From: Rhodospirillales bacterium
GTDB lineage: Bacteria; Pseudomonadota; Alphaproteobacteria; UBA828
Direction: 5' to 3'
NCBI GenBank assembly: GCA_026712885.1
Contig: JAPOPO010000569.1
Coordinates: 1-7,828 of the forward strand
DNA: 7,828 nt
The position numbers and the translations under genes are program-made. Below the pieces are notes generated by a model. The model worked only from the letters and a program-made list of their open reading frames with translations, had not been told where the DNA came from and made no database searches. This document shows positions 1 to 6,628 of the stretch, piece after piece (position 1 is the first letter of the stretch; every line of letters starts with the position of its first letter).

Positions 1-602
1 ACGAAGCCGCAGCAGCCGAGGCAGAAGGCGCCGTGGCCCACGCCCATTCGGAAGGCGCCCGCCCGGCCCGGCCGCCAGTGCCCCATGATGAAGGCCATGG
101 GCGAGCGGCAATGCTTGAGGCAGGCGTACTTGAGCGGCGTCCACTGATAGACGCCGGCGACGATGAACAGCACGCCGCCGAGGATCGTGCTGGTGGCGAC
201 CATCATCGGCGAGAGCAGCGCCGCATTCTGCAGGCCCCATTGCATTGCCGTCGCGGCCACGCTGAACGCCGCCCAGACCAGCACATAGCCGAGCGCGAAG
301 AGCGTGGTTGCGGCGAAGGGGCGGCCGCCGCTCTCCGAGCGGTCCACGCGGGCGAAGATCAGGATCATCGGCGCCGCGCTTGGCACCATCATGGCCACCA
401 TCATCACCGCCCACATGGCCCACATCAGCAGGCCGTCGGTCACGCTCCAGGCCTGCATCTGCATCATGGCGCCGTCCGCGTGCGCCATGTTGCCGCCCAT
501 GTCGAGGGCCATGTCGATGAGATAGAGCCAGGCGAGCGCGGCCGCGACCACGAGCCCGGCCAGCACAACCAGCCGGTCGCGTCGCGCGATTCCCTCGATC
601 AC
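1..602 (-). CDS. DUF2182 predicted metal-binding membrane protein (3' end outside window)
   Basis: This is an integral membrane protein of the DUF2182 family, which is described as a predicted metal-binding membrane protein of unknown biochemical role. About 200 codons are visible and the C-terminus lies beyond base 1. The first helix covers about residues 11-29. A methionine-rich stretch follows (M31, M35, M39, M46, M47, M49) and runs into a second Met-rich helix with the family core MMVAMMVPSAAPM at 67-79. Further hydrophobic helices lie near 97-120 and 135-152. Cysteine/histidine motifs occur at C161-x3-C165 with H164, at H175 and H190, and at C194-x2-CC (197-198). The start is the GTG at 602, 19 bases after the SDR stop; the ribosome site is weak, so another non-ATG start is possible. 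Known family context includes DUF1326 proteins, and none is visible here. Copper or another soft metal is suggested only by the Met/Cys/His richness. Confidence 0.87.
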   Translation of the reverse strand, partial: MIEGIARRDRLVVLAGLVVAAALAWLYLIDMALDMGGNMAHADGAMMQMQAWSVTDGLLMWAMWAVMMVAMMVPSAAPMILIFARVDRSESGGRPFAATTLFALGYVLVWAAFSVAATAMQWGLQNAALLSPMMVATSTILGGVLFIVAGVYQWTPLKYACLKHCRSPMAFIMGHWRPGRAGAFRMGVGHGAFCLGCCGF

Positions 603-621
603 GGGCCTGGCGGTCGCGCCG

Positions 622-1422
622 TCAGTCGCACTTCGCGGTAAGGCCACCGTCCACGACCAGATCGGCCGCGGTCACGTAGGCGGCCTCGTCGGAGGCCAGG
701 AAGAGCGCTGCGTGGGCCACGTCCCAGCCCGAGCCCATGCGGCCCATGGGCACCTGGGCGTGGCGCTTGGCGACCAGGGCTTCGAGGTCGCCCTTGCCGT
801 ACTGGGCGGCGAGGCGCGCTTCCACCAGCGGCGTGTGCATCAGCCCGACCGAGATTGAGTTGCAGCGCACGCCGCGGGCCGCGTACTGCACGGCGACCGC
901 CTTGGTGAACTGAACCAGCCCCGCCTTCGCCGCCGCATAGGCCGCGTGGTGGTTGCCGACGAAGCGGAGCCCCGCGACCGAGGAGATATTGACGATGGCG
1001 CCCGCGCCCTGCGCCTCCATCACCGGCAGCGCACACTTGGTGGTGAGGAAGGCGCTGGTGAGGTTGAACTCCAGCTGCCCGGCCCAGTCCTCCTCGCTGA
1101 GCTCGACCGGCCCGCCCGGCACCGAGCCCCCCACGTTGTTGACCAGCACGTTCAGTGCGCCCCAATGCTCGCAGACTGCAGATATCACCCGTTCGATCTG
1201 GCTGCTGTCGGTTACGTCGGCGGTCTCGACAGCACAGGCGTTGCCCTCGCTCTCGATCATCTGCCGCGTCGCCTCGGCAGCCGCCGTGTCGCGGTCGACT
1301 GCGACGACGCGCGCACCCTCGCGGGCGAACAACACGGCGGTGGCGCGGCCGTTGCCCCAGCCGGGGCCGACCGAGCCCGCGCCCGTGATTAGCGCGACCT
1401 TGCCATTGAGACGCCCTGCCAT
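622..1422 (-). CDS. SDR family NAD(P)-dependent oxidoreductase
   Basis: This is a classical-type short-chain dehydrogenase/reductase of 266 aa, the usual length, predicted to be cytosolic. The nucleotide-binding loop is T13-G-A-G-S-V-G-P-G-W-G-N-G-R26, longer than the standard TGxxxGIG. An acidic residue after the second strand (VD43RD) favours NAD(H) over NADP(H). Other landmarks are D69-V-T, N95-N-V-G98, N120, the catalytic serine in ISS (147-148), Y162 and K166 (YAAAK). The C-terminus carries ASDEAAYVTAADLVVDGG, typical of the family. The ATG at 1422 has GGAG seven bases upstream. It lies 51 bases after the deacetylase-fold gene and 19 bases before the DUF2182 gene, consistent with one leftward transcript. 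The substrate is probably a secondary alcohol or ketone but cannot be assigned. Confidence 0.93.
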   Translation of the reverse strand: MAGRLNGKVALITGAGSVGPGWGNGRATAVLFAREGARVVAVDRDTAAAEATRQMIESEGNACAVETADVTDSSQIERVISAVCEHWGALNVLVNNVGGSVPGGPVELSEEDWAGQLEFNLTSAFLTTKCALPVMEAQGAGAIVNISSVAGLRFVGNHHAAYAAAKAGLVQFTKAVAVQYAARGVRCNSISVGLMHTPLVEARLAAQYGKGDLEALVAKRHAQVPMGRMGSGWDVAHAALFLASDEAAYVTAADLVVDGGLTAKCD

Positions 1423-1473
1423 GTCAGCACTCCATTGCCCGCCGCATACCTGCGTAGCCGGTCCTGCCGGCCC

Positions 1474-2382
1474 TCAGCCCCCGCTCTCGTGGTAGGCCCG
1501 CGCGATATCCGCACGCCGACAGATCCACACGTCGTCGTGGCGCAGCACGTGCTCCAGAAAGCGCCGGAGCGCCGCCAAGCGCGCCGGTCTCCCGATCACG
1601 CGGCAATGCAGGCCCACGGAAAGCATCGCGGGGTGCCCGTTGACACCCTCCCGGTAAAGCTCGTCGAAGGCCGCGCAGAGATACTCGGCGAATGCCACCG
1701 GCGAGGCGAAGCCGTTCGGCGTACTGAATTTCATGTCGTTGCTGTCCAGGGCGTAGGGAATGACCAGGTGGCGATCGCCGCCTTCCAGTTCAAGCCAATA
1801 GGGAATGTCGTCGTCGTAGGCGTCAGAATCGTAGAGCAAACCGCCGCATTCGATTGCGAGTCGGCGTGAGTTCGCGCTCACCCGGCCGCAGTAGAAGCCG
1901 ACCGGCGCCTCGCCCGTCTGCTCGCGGATGGTCTCCTTCGACTTCAGGATGTGCTGGCGCTCGACGTCCTCGGGGACGCTGGCATAGTCGAACCAGCGCC
2001 AGTTGTGGCTCGCGACCTCGAAACCCTGCCCGGCACAATAGCGGCCGACATCCGGGTTCAGCGCGAGCGCCTGGCCCACGCCGAAAATGGTCGCCGTCAC
2101 GCCCAGCTCCTCGAAAAGCCGCAAGATGCGCCAGACGCCGGCGCGCGCGCCGTAGTCGTAAAGGCTCTCGGTGTTGTGGTCGCGCTGGCCCTCGCGCGCC
2201 TCGATGCCGCAAATCTCGTGGATGTAGCTCTCGGAGGTGCCATCGCCATTGAGGATCGACCGTTCGGCGCCTTCTTCGTAGTTGAGGACGAGGCTCAGCG
2301 CGAGGGGGCTGTCGTCCCGCCAGGGCGGCCGCGGGCGTGTACGGCCGTATCCAACGAAGTCGCGATCGTTCATGGCGCTCAT
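1474..2382 (-). CDS. PuuE-like polysaccharide-deacetylase-fold hydrolase (allantoinase-like)
   Basis: This 302-aa protein has the NodB/polysaccharide-deacetylase fold and resembles the PuuE group, which includes metal-independent allantoinases. The N-terminus MSAMNDRDFVGYG and the block LVLNYEEGAERSILNGDG (31-48) are typical of that group. The metal-binding Asp pair of true deacetylases is replaced by NYEEG (34-38). The HxxxH motif reads S125-H126-NWR-W130, so the second His is a Trp. H259 in GLHCRVIGRPARL (257-269) is the likely later active-site histidine, and SDAYDDDIPYW (186-196) is another family landmark. The loss of metal ligands argues against glycan deacetylation and favours hydrolysis of a cyclic amide or ureide. 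The ATG at 2382 has AGGA about nine bases upstream, and a second ATG lies three codons on. Its first 13 codons are duplicated at 3427-3465. Allantoin itself as substrate is not established: no other urate-pathway gene is visible. Confidence 0.88.
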   Translation of the reverse strand: MSAMNDRDFVGYGRTRPRPPWRDDSPLALSLVLNYEEGAERSILNGDGTSESYIHEICGIEAREGQRDHNTESLYDYGARAGVWRILRLFEELGVTATIFGVGQALALNPDVGRYCAGQGFEVASHNWRWFDYASVPEDVERQHILKSKETIREQTGEAPVGFYCGRVSANSRRLAIECGGLLYDSDAYDDDIPYWLELEGGDRHLVIPYALDSNDMKFSTPNGFASPVAFAEYLCAAFDELYREGVNGHPAMLSVGLHCRVIGRPARLAALRRFLEHVLRHDDVWICRRADIARAYHESGG

Positions 2383-2439
2383 GAACCGGGATCCTTCGGC
2401 GATGTGGGCTCAGTTATATCGTGCCAGGTCGTGAGCCGG
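2344..2439 (-). repeat. Direct repeat copy B (flavoprotein tail + deacetylase start)
   Basis: This is the second copy of a 96-bp direct repeat; the other is at 3427-3522. By ungapped hand alignment about 40 of 57 bases match before the ATG and 29 of 39 from the ATG onward. The longest exact runs include CACGACCTGGCACGA. The copy begins at CCGG (2439) and ends in the 13th codon of the intact deacetylase-fold gene. Confidence 0.82.
2379..2438 (-). pseudogene. Remnant C-terminus of a second PPOX-like flavoprotein
   Basis: Between the kinase stop and the deacetylase start, one frame reads RLTTWHDITEPTSPKDPGS and then TGA. This matches the end of the intact flavoprotein at 3462-3983, RSTTWHDITAPQSPESPGP and then TGA, at 13 of 19 positions without gaps. 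In both copies the TGA overlaps the next ATG as ATGA. Upstream of the Arg codon the similarity fades and a TAG stop lies in frame four codons before it (2451-2449), so no full gene remains. In the core TTWHDIT all three base differences are synonymous (GAC/GAT, ATT/ATA, ACC/ACT), which indicates the copy was under protein-level selection before its body was lost. Confidence 0.75.
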
Positions 2440-2467
2440 TGGCCGCCACTCTATCACCAGCCTAATG

Positions 2468-3418
2468 TCAGCGCAGGAACGGTGACTGTTCCTCCATGAA
2501 GGTCATCACGTCGGCATGGCTCGGCTGAGGCGCGATGGCGCCGACGCCGGATGCAGTCAAGGCGCCCACTGCGTTCGCGTACCGGCCTGCCTTGGCGAGC
2601 TCTGCATCGCGGAGCAGGGACAGGACGAAGCCGGCACTGAACGCATCGCCCGCCCCGGTGGCATCGACCGCATCGACCCTCCAGGCCGGAATGCGACAAT
2701 GCTCCCCGGTATCGCTCTTGATGAGACAGCCGTCGGCTCCGAGCTTCGCCACCGCGAACCGGGGTCGCTCACCCACGATGCGATCGAGAACGGCTTCGAG
2801 CGGGGTGCCGCCATACAGATAGGCGGAATCTTCCTCGCTCACGAAAACGACGTCGGCGAGTGCCACCGCGGCCTCGAAGTTGTGGCGCAGAGTGTCGCGG
2901 TCTCCGAGCGCCGGGCGCACGTTGGCGTCGTAACTGACGGTGGTGCCAGCCTCCCGCGCCAACGCCATCGCCACGCCGACCGCGTCCGCGCACGAGCGCG
3001 AAATCGCCTGCGAGATGCCGCTCGCGTGCAGGACGCGGGCGCCAGCCACATAGTCGGGGTCGATATCCGCGCCCGCGAGGTAGCTCGCCGCCGAGCCGCG
3101 GCGGACATAGTCGAAGCGATGCTTCCTTTCCTCCGTATAGGTGACGAAATAGATGCCGGTGTGGTGATCCGCGTCGACCTTGACCTGGGTAGCATCGACG
3201 CCGTGCGTCTCCAGCATCGCGGTGAAGGCCGTGCCGAACGCATCCTGTCCCACCCGCGTGACATAGCCGCAGGCGCCCCCCAGACGCGCGGCCGCGAGCA
3301 CGAAGTTTGCCGTGCCCCCGCCCCAGCCGCTGCGGAAATGATCGACGTCACCCAATCGGCCGACCGATTCGGCGGCCATCTCCGCGAGGGGTTCTCCAAT
3401 GGCAATCAGGTCAGGCAA
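2468..3418 (-). CDS. PfkB-family sugar kinase (2-keto-3-deoxygluconate-kinase-like)
   Basis: This is a ribokinase/PfkB-family kinase that transfers phosphate from ATP to a sugar or sugar acid. With the TTG start at 3418 it has 316 aa, normal for the family, and begins MPDLIAIGEPLAEM as relatives do; GGGAG lies six bases upstream. Features in order are the substrate-side glycine motif GWGGGTAN (31-38), a lid strand near HHTGIYFVTYTEE, SGISQAIS (about 133-140), YDANVRP (about 163-169), and the C-terminal signature DATGAGDAF (252-260) with catalytic base D258. The SGIS and DANVRP blocks resemble 2-keto-3-deoxygluconate kinases, but the substrate is uncertain. An ATG-started version from 3547 would add 43 residues that overlap the upstream flavoprotein frame and the 19-codon stub, so I reject it. 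The gene sits exactly between the two copies of the 96-bp direct repeat and appears to be an intruder in, or a survivor of, a rearranged flavoprotein-deacetylase array. Confidence 0.9.
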   Translation of the reverse strand: MPDLIAIGEPLAEMAAESVGRLGDVDHFRSGWGGGTANFVLAAARLGGACGYVTRVGQDAFGTAFTAMLETHGVDATQVKVDADHHTGIYFVTYTEERKHRFDYVRRGSAASYLAGADIDPDYVAGARVLHASGISQAISRSCADAVGVAMALAREAGTTVSYDANVRPALGDRDTLRHNFEAAVALADVVFVSEEDSAYLYGGTPLEAVLDRIVGERPRFAVAKLGADGCLIKSDTGEHCRIPAWRVDAVDATGAGDAFSAGFVLSLLRDAELAKAGRYANAVGALTASGVGAIAPQPSHADVMTFMEEQSPFLR

Positions 3419-3465
3419 CCGGCGCTCCCACAGCCGACGAAATCGCGGTCGTTGATGATGCTCAT
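3406..3465 (-). pseudogene. Deacetylase N-terminal stub / possible leader ORF before the kinase
   Basis: An ATG at 3465 opens a 19-codon frame, MSIINDRDFVGCGSAGCLT, ending in TGA. Its first 13 residues match the start of the intact deacetylase-fold protein, MSAMNDRDFVGYG, at 10 positions. The ATG overlaps the flavoprotein stop as ATGA. After the glycine at codon 13 the similarity ends and the sequence runs into the kinase gene, whose TTG start lies inside this frame, 13 bases before its end. The four base differences within NDRDFVG are all synonymous. I read it as the remnant of a former gene. It may still be translated by coupling from the flavoprotein and deliver ribosomes to the kinase start. 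Confidence 0.75.
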
Positions 3466-3522
3466 GGGCCGGGGCTCTCGGGCGATTGAGGGGCGGTAAT
3501 GTCGTGCCAGGTCGTGGACCGG
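3427..3522 (-). repeat. Direct repeat copy A (flavoprotein tail + deacetylase start)
   Basis: This is the first copy of the 96-bp direct repeat shared with 2344-2439, at about 72% identity by hand count. Here the flavoprotein side belongs to an intact gene and the deacetylase side is a stub. Similarity starts at CCGG (3522) and stops near GGG at 3427, just before the kinase ribosome-binding site and start. Confidence 0.82.
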
Positions 3523-3983
3523 AAGAAGGTGCGGTCGAAGCCGGCACCGTTCCAGGTGGTCATCTTCCGCACGTGGACGAGAAAGGGCTCTCTGGGAAAT
3601 CCGAACGTCGTCTCAGCATAGGCGACGCCCGGCGCCCCCAGGTACCGCTCCGCCATCCTGCAGGCCGGCGTGATCCAGTCGAAGTCCTCCGGCAGAAACT
3701 CCGCCTCGCCCAGGACGCTCACGCGCATGTAGGGCAGGCCGGGATTGTCGACGAGGAGACCGCAGCGCGGGTCGCGGTGCAGGTTCTGCACCATGCTGGT
3801 GCGCGCTTTGCTGATCACGAGGAACGCGTTGTCCTGCGCCAGCCAGTCGAACCAGACCGGGCTCACCACCGGCCAGCCGTCGACCATCGTGGTGGCAATC
3901 TTCGCGAACATCGTTCCCGAGGTGAGAAACGTGTCGCGCTCCTCGACGGTCATCCCTCGCCCGCTGTCAGACGTCATCGCCAT
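3462..3983 (-). CDS. Pyridoxamine 5'-phosphate oxidase-like FMN-binding protein
   Basis: This small split-barrel flavoprotein of the PPOX-like superfamily (173 aa from the chosen start) is cytosolic with no signal peptide. The core runs from MTVEERDTFLTSGTMFAKIATTM (11-33) through VSPVWFDW (40-47), which lines the flavin site, to SKARTSMVQNLHRDPRCGLLVDN (58-80), the phosphate-binding block in relatives, then MRVSVLGEAEF (86-96). Members use FMN or sometimes F420 for oxidation or reduction of varied substrates; which applies here cannot be told. I chose the ATG at 3983 because GGGAGAG lies about eight bases upstream; an ATG at 4019 would add 12 poorly conserved residues. Its TGA overlaps an ATG as ATGA. 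That once coupled it to a deacetylase-fold gene, of which only a stub remains at this place. A fossil of its C-terminus lies at 2379-2438. Confidence 0.88.
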   Translation of the reverse strand: MAMTSDSGRGMTVEERDTFLTSGTMFAKIATTMVDGWPVVSPVWFDWLAQDNAFLVISKARTSMVQNLHRDPRCGLLVDNPGLPYMRVSVLGEAEFLPEDFDWITPACRMAERYLGAPGVAYAETTFGFPREPFLVHVRKMTTWNGAGFDRTFFRSTTWHDITAPQSPESPGP

Positions 3984-4156
3984 GGCGCGTCTCTCCCTTC
4001 CCGTCGCGGGCATAGGCACCGCAACACCCGGCCATCGCTCGGGGCCGAAGGATAGGCGCAGCCGGTTACCTTTGCACGCCGACCTGCCGTAGGCAGCGTG
4101 CCCGTGATAGGGTTCGCGCGCCTCGTGGCGGGTGTGCAGTAAGGGAAGGCCGGAAC
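3984..4156. promoter_or_regulatory. Shared divergent upstream region
   Basis: These 173 bases separate the divergently transcribed flavoprotein and FAD/GcvT genes and should hold promoters for both. No sequence matches a sigma-70 promoter convincingly. The best leftward -10-like box is TATCCT at 4054-4049, without a good -35. The plus-strand gene has a purine-rich ribosome site (AAGGGAAGG) about nine bases before its ATG. The main feature is the inverted repeat at 4074-4101. Confidence 0.55.
4074..4101. promoter_or_regulatory. Two-part inverted repeat, candidate operator
   Basis: The sequence is GCACG, then CCGAC, then CTGCC-GTA-GGCAG, then CGTGC. The inner arms (5 bp, 3-base loop) and outer arms (5 bp) pair perfectly, with five unpaired bases on the left side only. 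It lies near the middle of the divergent region, 55 bases before the plus-strand ATG. No T-run follows, so it is not a typical terminator. A regulator-binding site is plausible, but no regulator gene is in the window. Confidence 0.35.
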
Positions 4157-6586
4157 ATGAGGGATCAGGCGCGGGTGGTGGTGATCGGCGGCGGCATCGT
4201 CGGCTGCAGCGTGCTCTACCATCTGGCGAAGCTCGGCTGGTCCGACGTGGTTCTGGTCGAGAAGACCGAGCTCACCGCGGGCTCCACCTGGCACGCCGCC
4301 GGGCTGCTGCCGCTCTTCAACATGAGCTACAGCGTCGGCCAGCTCCACAAGTACTCGATCGACCTCTACCAGCAGTTGGAAGAAGAGACCGGGCAGGCGG
4401 TGAGCTTCCACCGCACCGGCAACCTCCGCCTCGCCACCAACCAGGAGCGGATGGACGAGTACCGCAACTACTGCGGCACCGCGAACACCATCGGCGTCCC
4501 CTTCGAGCTGATCGGCCCCAACGAGATCGGCGACCTCTGGCCGCTCTGCAACCTCGACGGGCTGGTGGGCGCGCTTTTCCACCCCCACGACGGCCACGTC
4601 GCGCCTGTGGACGTGACTCAGGCGCTGGCCAAGGGCGCACGCGACCGGGGCGCGGAAATCAACCGCAACACCGAGGTGACGGGGATCGAGCGCACCCGTA
4701 CGGGCGAGTGGCTGGTCAAGACCGCGCGCGGCGATATCACCTGCGAGATCGTGGTAACCGCCACGGGCTCCTGGGCAAGGCAGGTGGGCGCCATGGTGGG
4801 CCTCGACCTGCCGGCGATCCCGGTCGAGCACCAGTACCTCGTGACCGACACGATCCCGGAGCTGGAGGAGCGTAAGGAGCAGGGCCTGCCCGAGATGCCG
4901 GTGCTCAGGGAGAGCGATGCCTCCTACTACATGCGGGAGGAGCGCCAGGGCCTGATTCTCGGCCCATACGAGAGAAACGCGCCGGCCTGGGCGGTGGACG
5001 GCGTGCCGGAGGGCTTCGGGCAGGAGCTGCTGCCGCCGGACGTGGACCGCCTGGAGCCCCACATCGAGGCCGCGATCAACCGGGTGCCCATGTTCGTCCG
5101 CGCCGGGATCAAGGACTGCGTCAACGGCCCGATCCCCTACACGCCAGACGGTAACCCGCTCATCGGCCCGGCCCATGGCCTGCCCAACTTCTGGCTGGCG
5201 GAGGGCTTCAGCTTCGGCATCACCGCCGCCGGTGGGGCCGGCTGGCAACTCGCGGGTTGGATTGCCGAGGGCGAGCCCTCCATCGACATGCTGGCGGTGG
5301 ACCCCAGACGCTTCGGCGCCTACGCCAACAAGAACTACACCAGGGCCAAGAACGAGGAGGCCTACGCCCACGTCTTCATCATCCACTCCCCGGACGAGGA
5401 GCGGCCTGCGGCGCGCCCCGCCAAGACCAGCCCCTGCCACGAGCGGCTTGCGGCGCGCGGCGCCGTCTGGGGCCAGCGCTATGGCTGGGAGCGGCCCAAC
5501 TGGTTCGCACCCGAGGGCGCCGAGCCCAAGGACGACTGGAGCTTCCGCCGCACCAACTATTTCGGGCCCGTTGGCGCCGAGTGCCAAGCCGTGCGCGAGC
5601 GCGCCGGTTTGATCGATATCACCAGCTTCTCCAAGTTCAGGGTGTCGGGGCCGGGGGCGGAAGCAGCGCTCGACCGGGTGCTCGCCAACCGGCTGCCGAA
5701 GGCTGCGGGCCGTATCAAGCTTGCCCACGCGCTGACGGTGACCGGCGGCGTGCGCTCGGAGTTCACGGTGCTGCGCGAGGGTCCGGACTCCTTCTACCTG
5801 GTGAGCTCGGGTGCCGCCGAGCGCTACGACCACGATTTCCTGCTGCGCCACGTGGCGGGCGAGGGCGTGAGCATCGAGAACATCACCACGGCCCACGGCG
5901 TGCTGGTACTGGCGGGTCCGCGTTCGCGCGACATCCTGCAAGCCGTGACGGATGCGGACCTCTCCAACGAGGCTTTCCCCTGGCTCACGGCGCAGCCCAT
6001 CTCCATCGGCGTGGCCCCCACCGTTGCCATGCGGGTCAACTTCGTGGGCGAGCTGGGCTGGGAGCTGCACCACCCCATCGAGTACCAGAACCGCATCTTC
6101 GACGCGCTGATGGAGGCGGGTGCCGACCACGGCCTCGGCATGTGCGGCATGCGGGCGATGGACTCGCTCAGGATCGAGAAGTCCTACCGCATGTGGGGAC
6201 AGGACCTGACCATCGAGTATTCCGCCTTCGAGGCCGGCCTGGACCGCTTCGTCGCGCTCGACAAGGGCGACTTCGTCGGCCGCGAGGCGTTGGTGGCCCA
6301 ACGCGAGGCGGGTGTGCCGCAGGACTTCGTCACCCTCGAGGTGGAGGCCGACGACGCCGATCCCTGGGGCAACGAGCCGATCTACGACGGAGAGACCATG
6401 ATCGGCCGCGCGACCTCCGGTGCCTACGGCCACACGGTGGGCCTGAGCCTGGCGCTCGGCTACGTGGCCCGCGACCACGCGGTGCGCGGCCGCCGGCTCG
6501 CCGTCGAGATCCTGGGCGAGCGGCGCCCGGCGCGCATCGTCCCCAACTCGCCCGTAGATCCGTCCAATGAGCGGCTGCGCGCCTAG
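4157..6586 (+). CDS. FAD-dependent oxidoreductase/GcvT fusion, dimethylglycine-dehydrogenase-like
   Basis: This 809-aa two-part enzyme has the length of the dimethylglycine/sarcosine dehydrogenase family. The N-terminal D-amino-acid-oxidase-type FAD domain (about 1-370) opens with VVVIGGGIVGCSVLYHLAKLG (7-27), and E35 should bind the ribose of FAD. STWHAAGL (43-50) carries H46 at the position of the histidine that links FAD covalently in dimethylglycine and sarcosine dehydrogenases. WLAEGFSFGITAAGGAG closes the FAD site. From about 470 a GcvT-like folate domain follows, with AGLIDITSFSKF (about 484-495), GELGWELHHP (about 631) and GMRAMDSLRIEKSYRMWGQDL (about 660-680), then a GcvT C-terminal barrel (about 725-800). 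Expected chemistry is oxidation of a secondary or tertiary amine, with the released one-carbon unit taken up by tetrahydrofolate. The exact amine is unknown. AAGGGAAGG precedes the ATG. The gene leads a likely three-gene operon. Confidence 0.94.
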   Translation: MRDQARVVVIGGGIVGCSVLYHLAKLGWSDVVLVEKTELTAGSTWHAAGLLPLFNMSYSVGQLHKYSIDLYQQLEEETGQAVSFHRTGNLRLATNQERMDEYRNYCGTANTIGVPFELIGPNEIGDLWPLCNLDGLVGALFHPHDGHVAPVDVTQALAKGARDRGAEINRNTEVTGIERTRTGEWLVKTARGDITCEIVVTATGSWARQVGAMVGLDLPAIPVEHQYLVTDTIPELEERKEQGLPEMPVLRESDASYYMREERQGLILGPYERNAPAWAVDGVPEGFGQELLPPDVDRLEPHIEAAINRVPMFVRAGIKDCVNGPIPYTPDGNPLIGPAHGLPNFWLAEGFSFGITAAGGAGWQLAGWIAEGEPSIDMLAVDPRRFGAYANKNYTRAKNEEAYAHVFIIHSPDEERPAARPAKTSPCHERLAARGAVWGQRYGWERPNWFAPEGAEPKDDWSFRRTNYFGPVGAECQAVRERAGLIDITSFSKFRVSGPGAEAALDRVLANRLPKAAGRIKLAHALTVTGGVRSEFTVLREGPDSFYLVSSGAAERYDHDFLLRHVAGEGVSIENITTAHGVLVLAGPRSRDILQAVTDADLSNEAFPWLTAQPISIGVAPTVAMRVNFVGELGWELHHPIEYQNRIFDALMEAGADHGLGMCGMRAMDSLRIEKSYRMWGQDLTIEYSAFEAGLDRFVALDKGDFVGREALVAQREAGVPQDFVTLEVEADDADPWGNEPIYDGETMIGRATSGAYGHTVGLSLALGYVARDHAVRGRRLAVEILGERRPARIVPNSPVDPSNERLRA

Positions 6587-6628
6587 CCCGCGCGCGGCGA
6601 GCCCCACACGCAGCACTGAGGAGGCAGC

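Noticed and set aside
33..641. Plus-strand open frame opposite the DUF2182 gene
   Set aside because: It is His/Arg-rich with no domain; the minus strand encodes a membrane protein with conserved family motifs.
1457..1471. Small hairpin GCCGG-TCCTG-CCGGC after the deacetylase-fold gene as a terminator
   Set aside because: Arms are only 5 bp and no T-run follows on the minus strand; such dyads are frequent at this GC content.
2516..3499. Plus-strand 327-codon open frame opposite the kinase
   Set aside because: No family motif is present, and the minus strand carries both PfkB signatures across the same bases.
2344..3522. The direct repeats as target-site duplications or terminal repeats of an insertion sequence
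   Set aside because: They are 96 bp, 72% identical, in coding register and made of host gene ends; the interior encodes a kinase and no transposase or terminal inverted repeats.
3419..3547. N-terminal extension of the kinase to the ATG at 3547
   Set aside because: The 43 extra residues are Pro/Arg-rich, overlap the flavoprotein frame and the stub, and do not resemble PfkB N-termini; the TTG at 3418 with GGGAG fits the family start.
5257..6570. Plus-strand 437-codon frame within the FAD/GcvT gene
   Set aside because: It is a +1 shadow frame rich in Arg, Gly and Pro; the overlapping frame has continuous GcvT homology.
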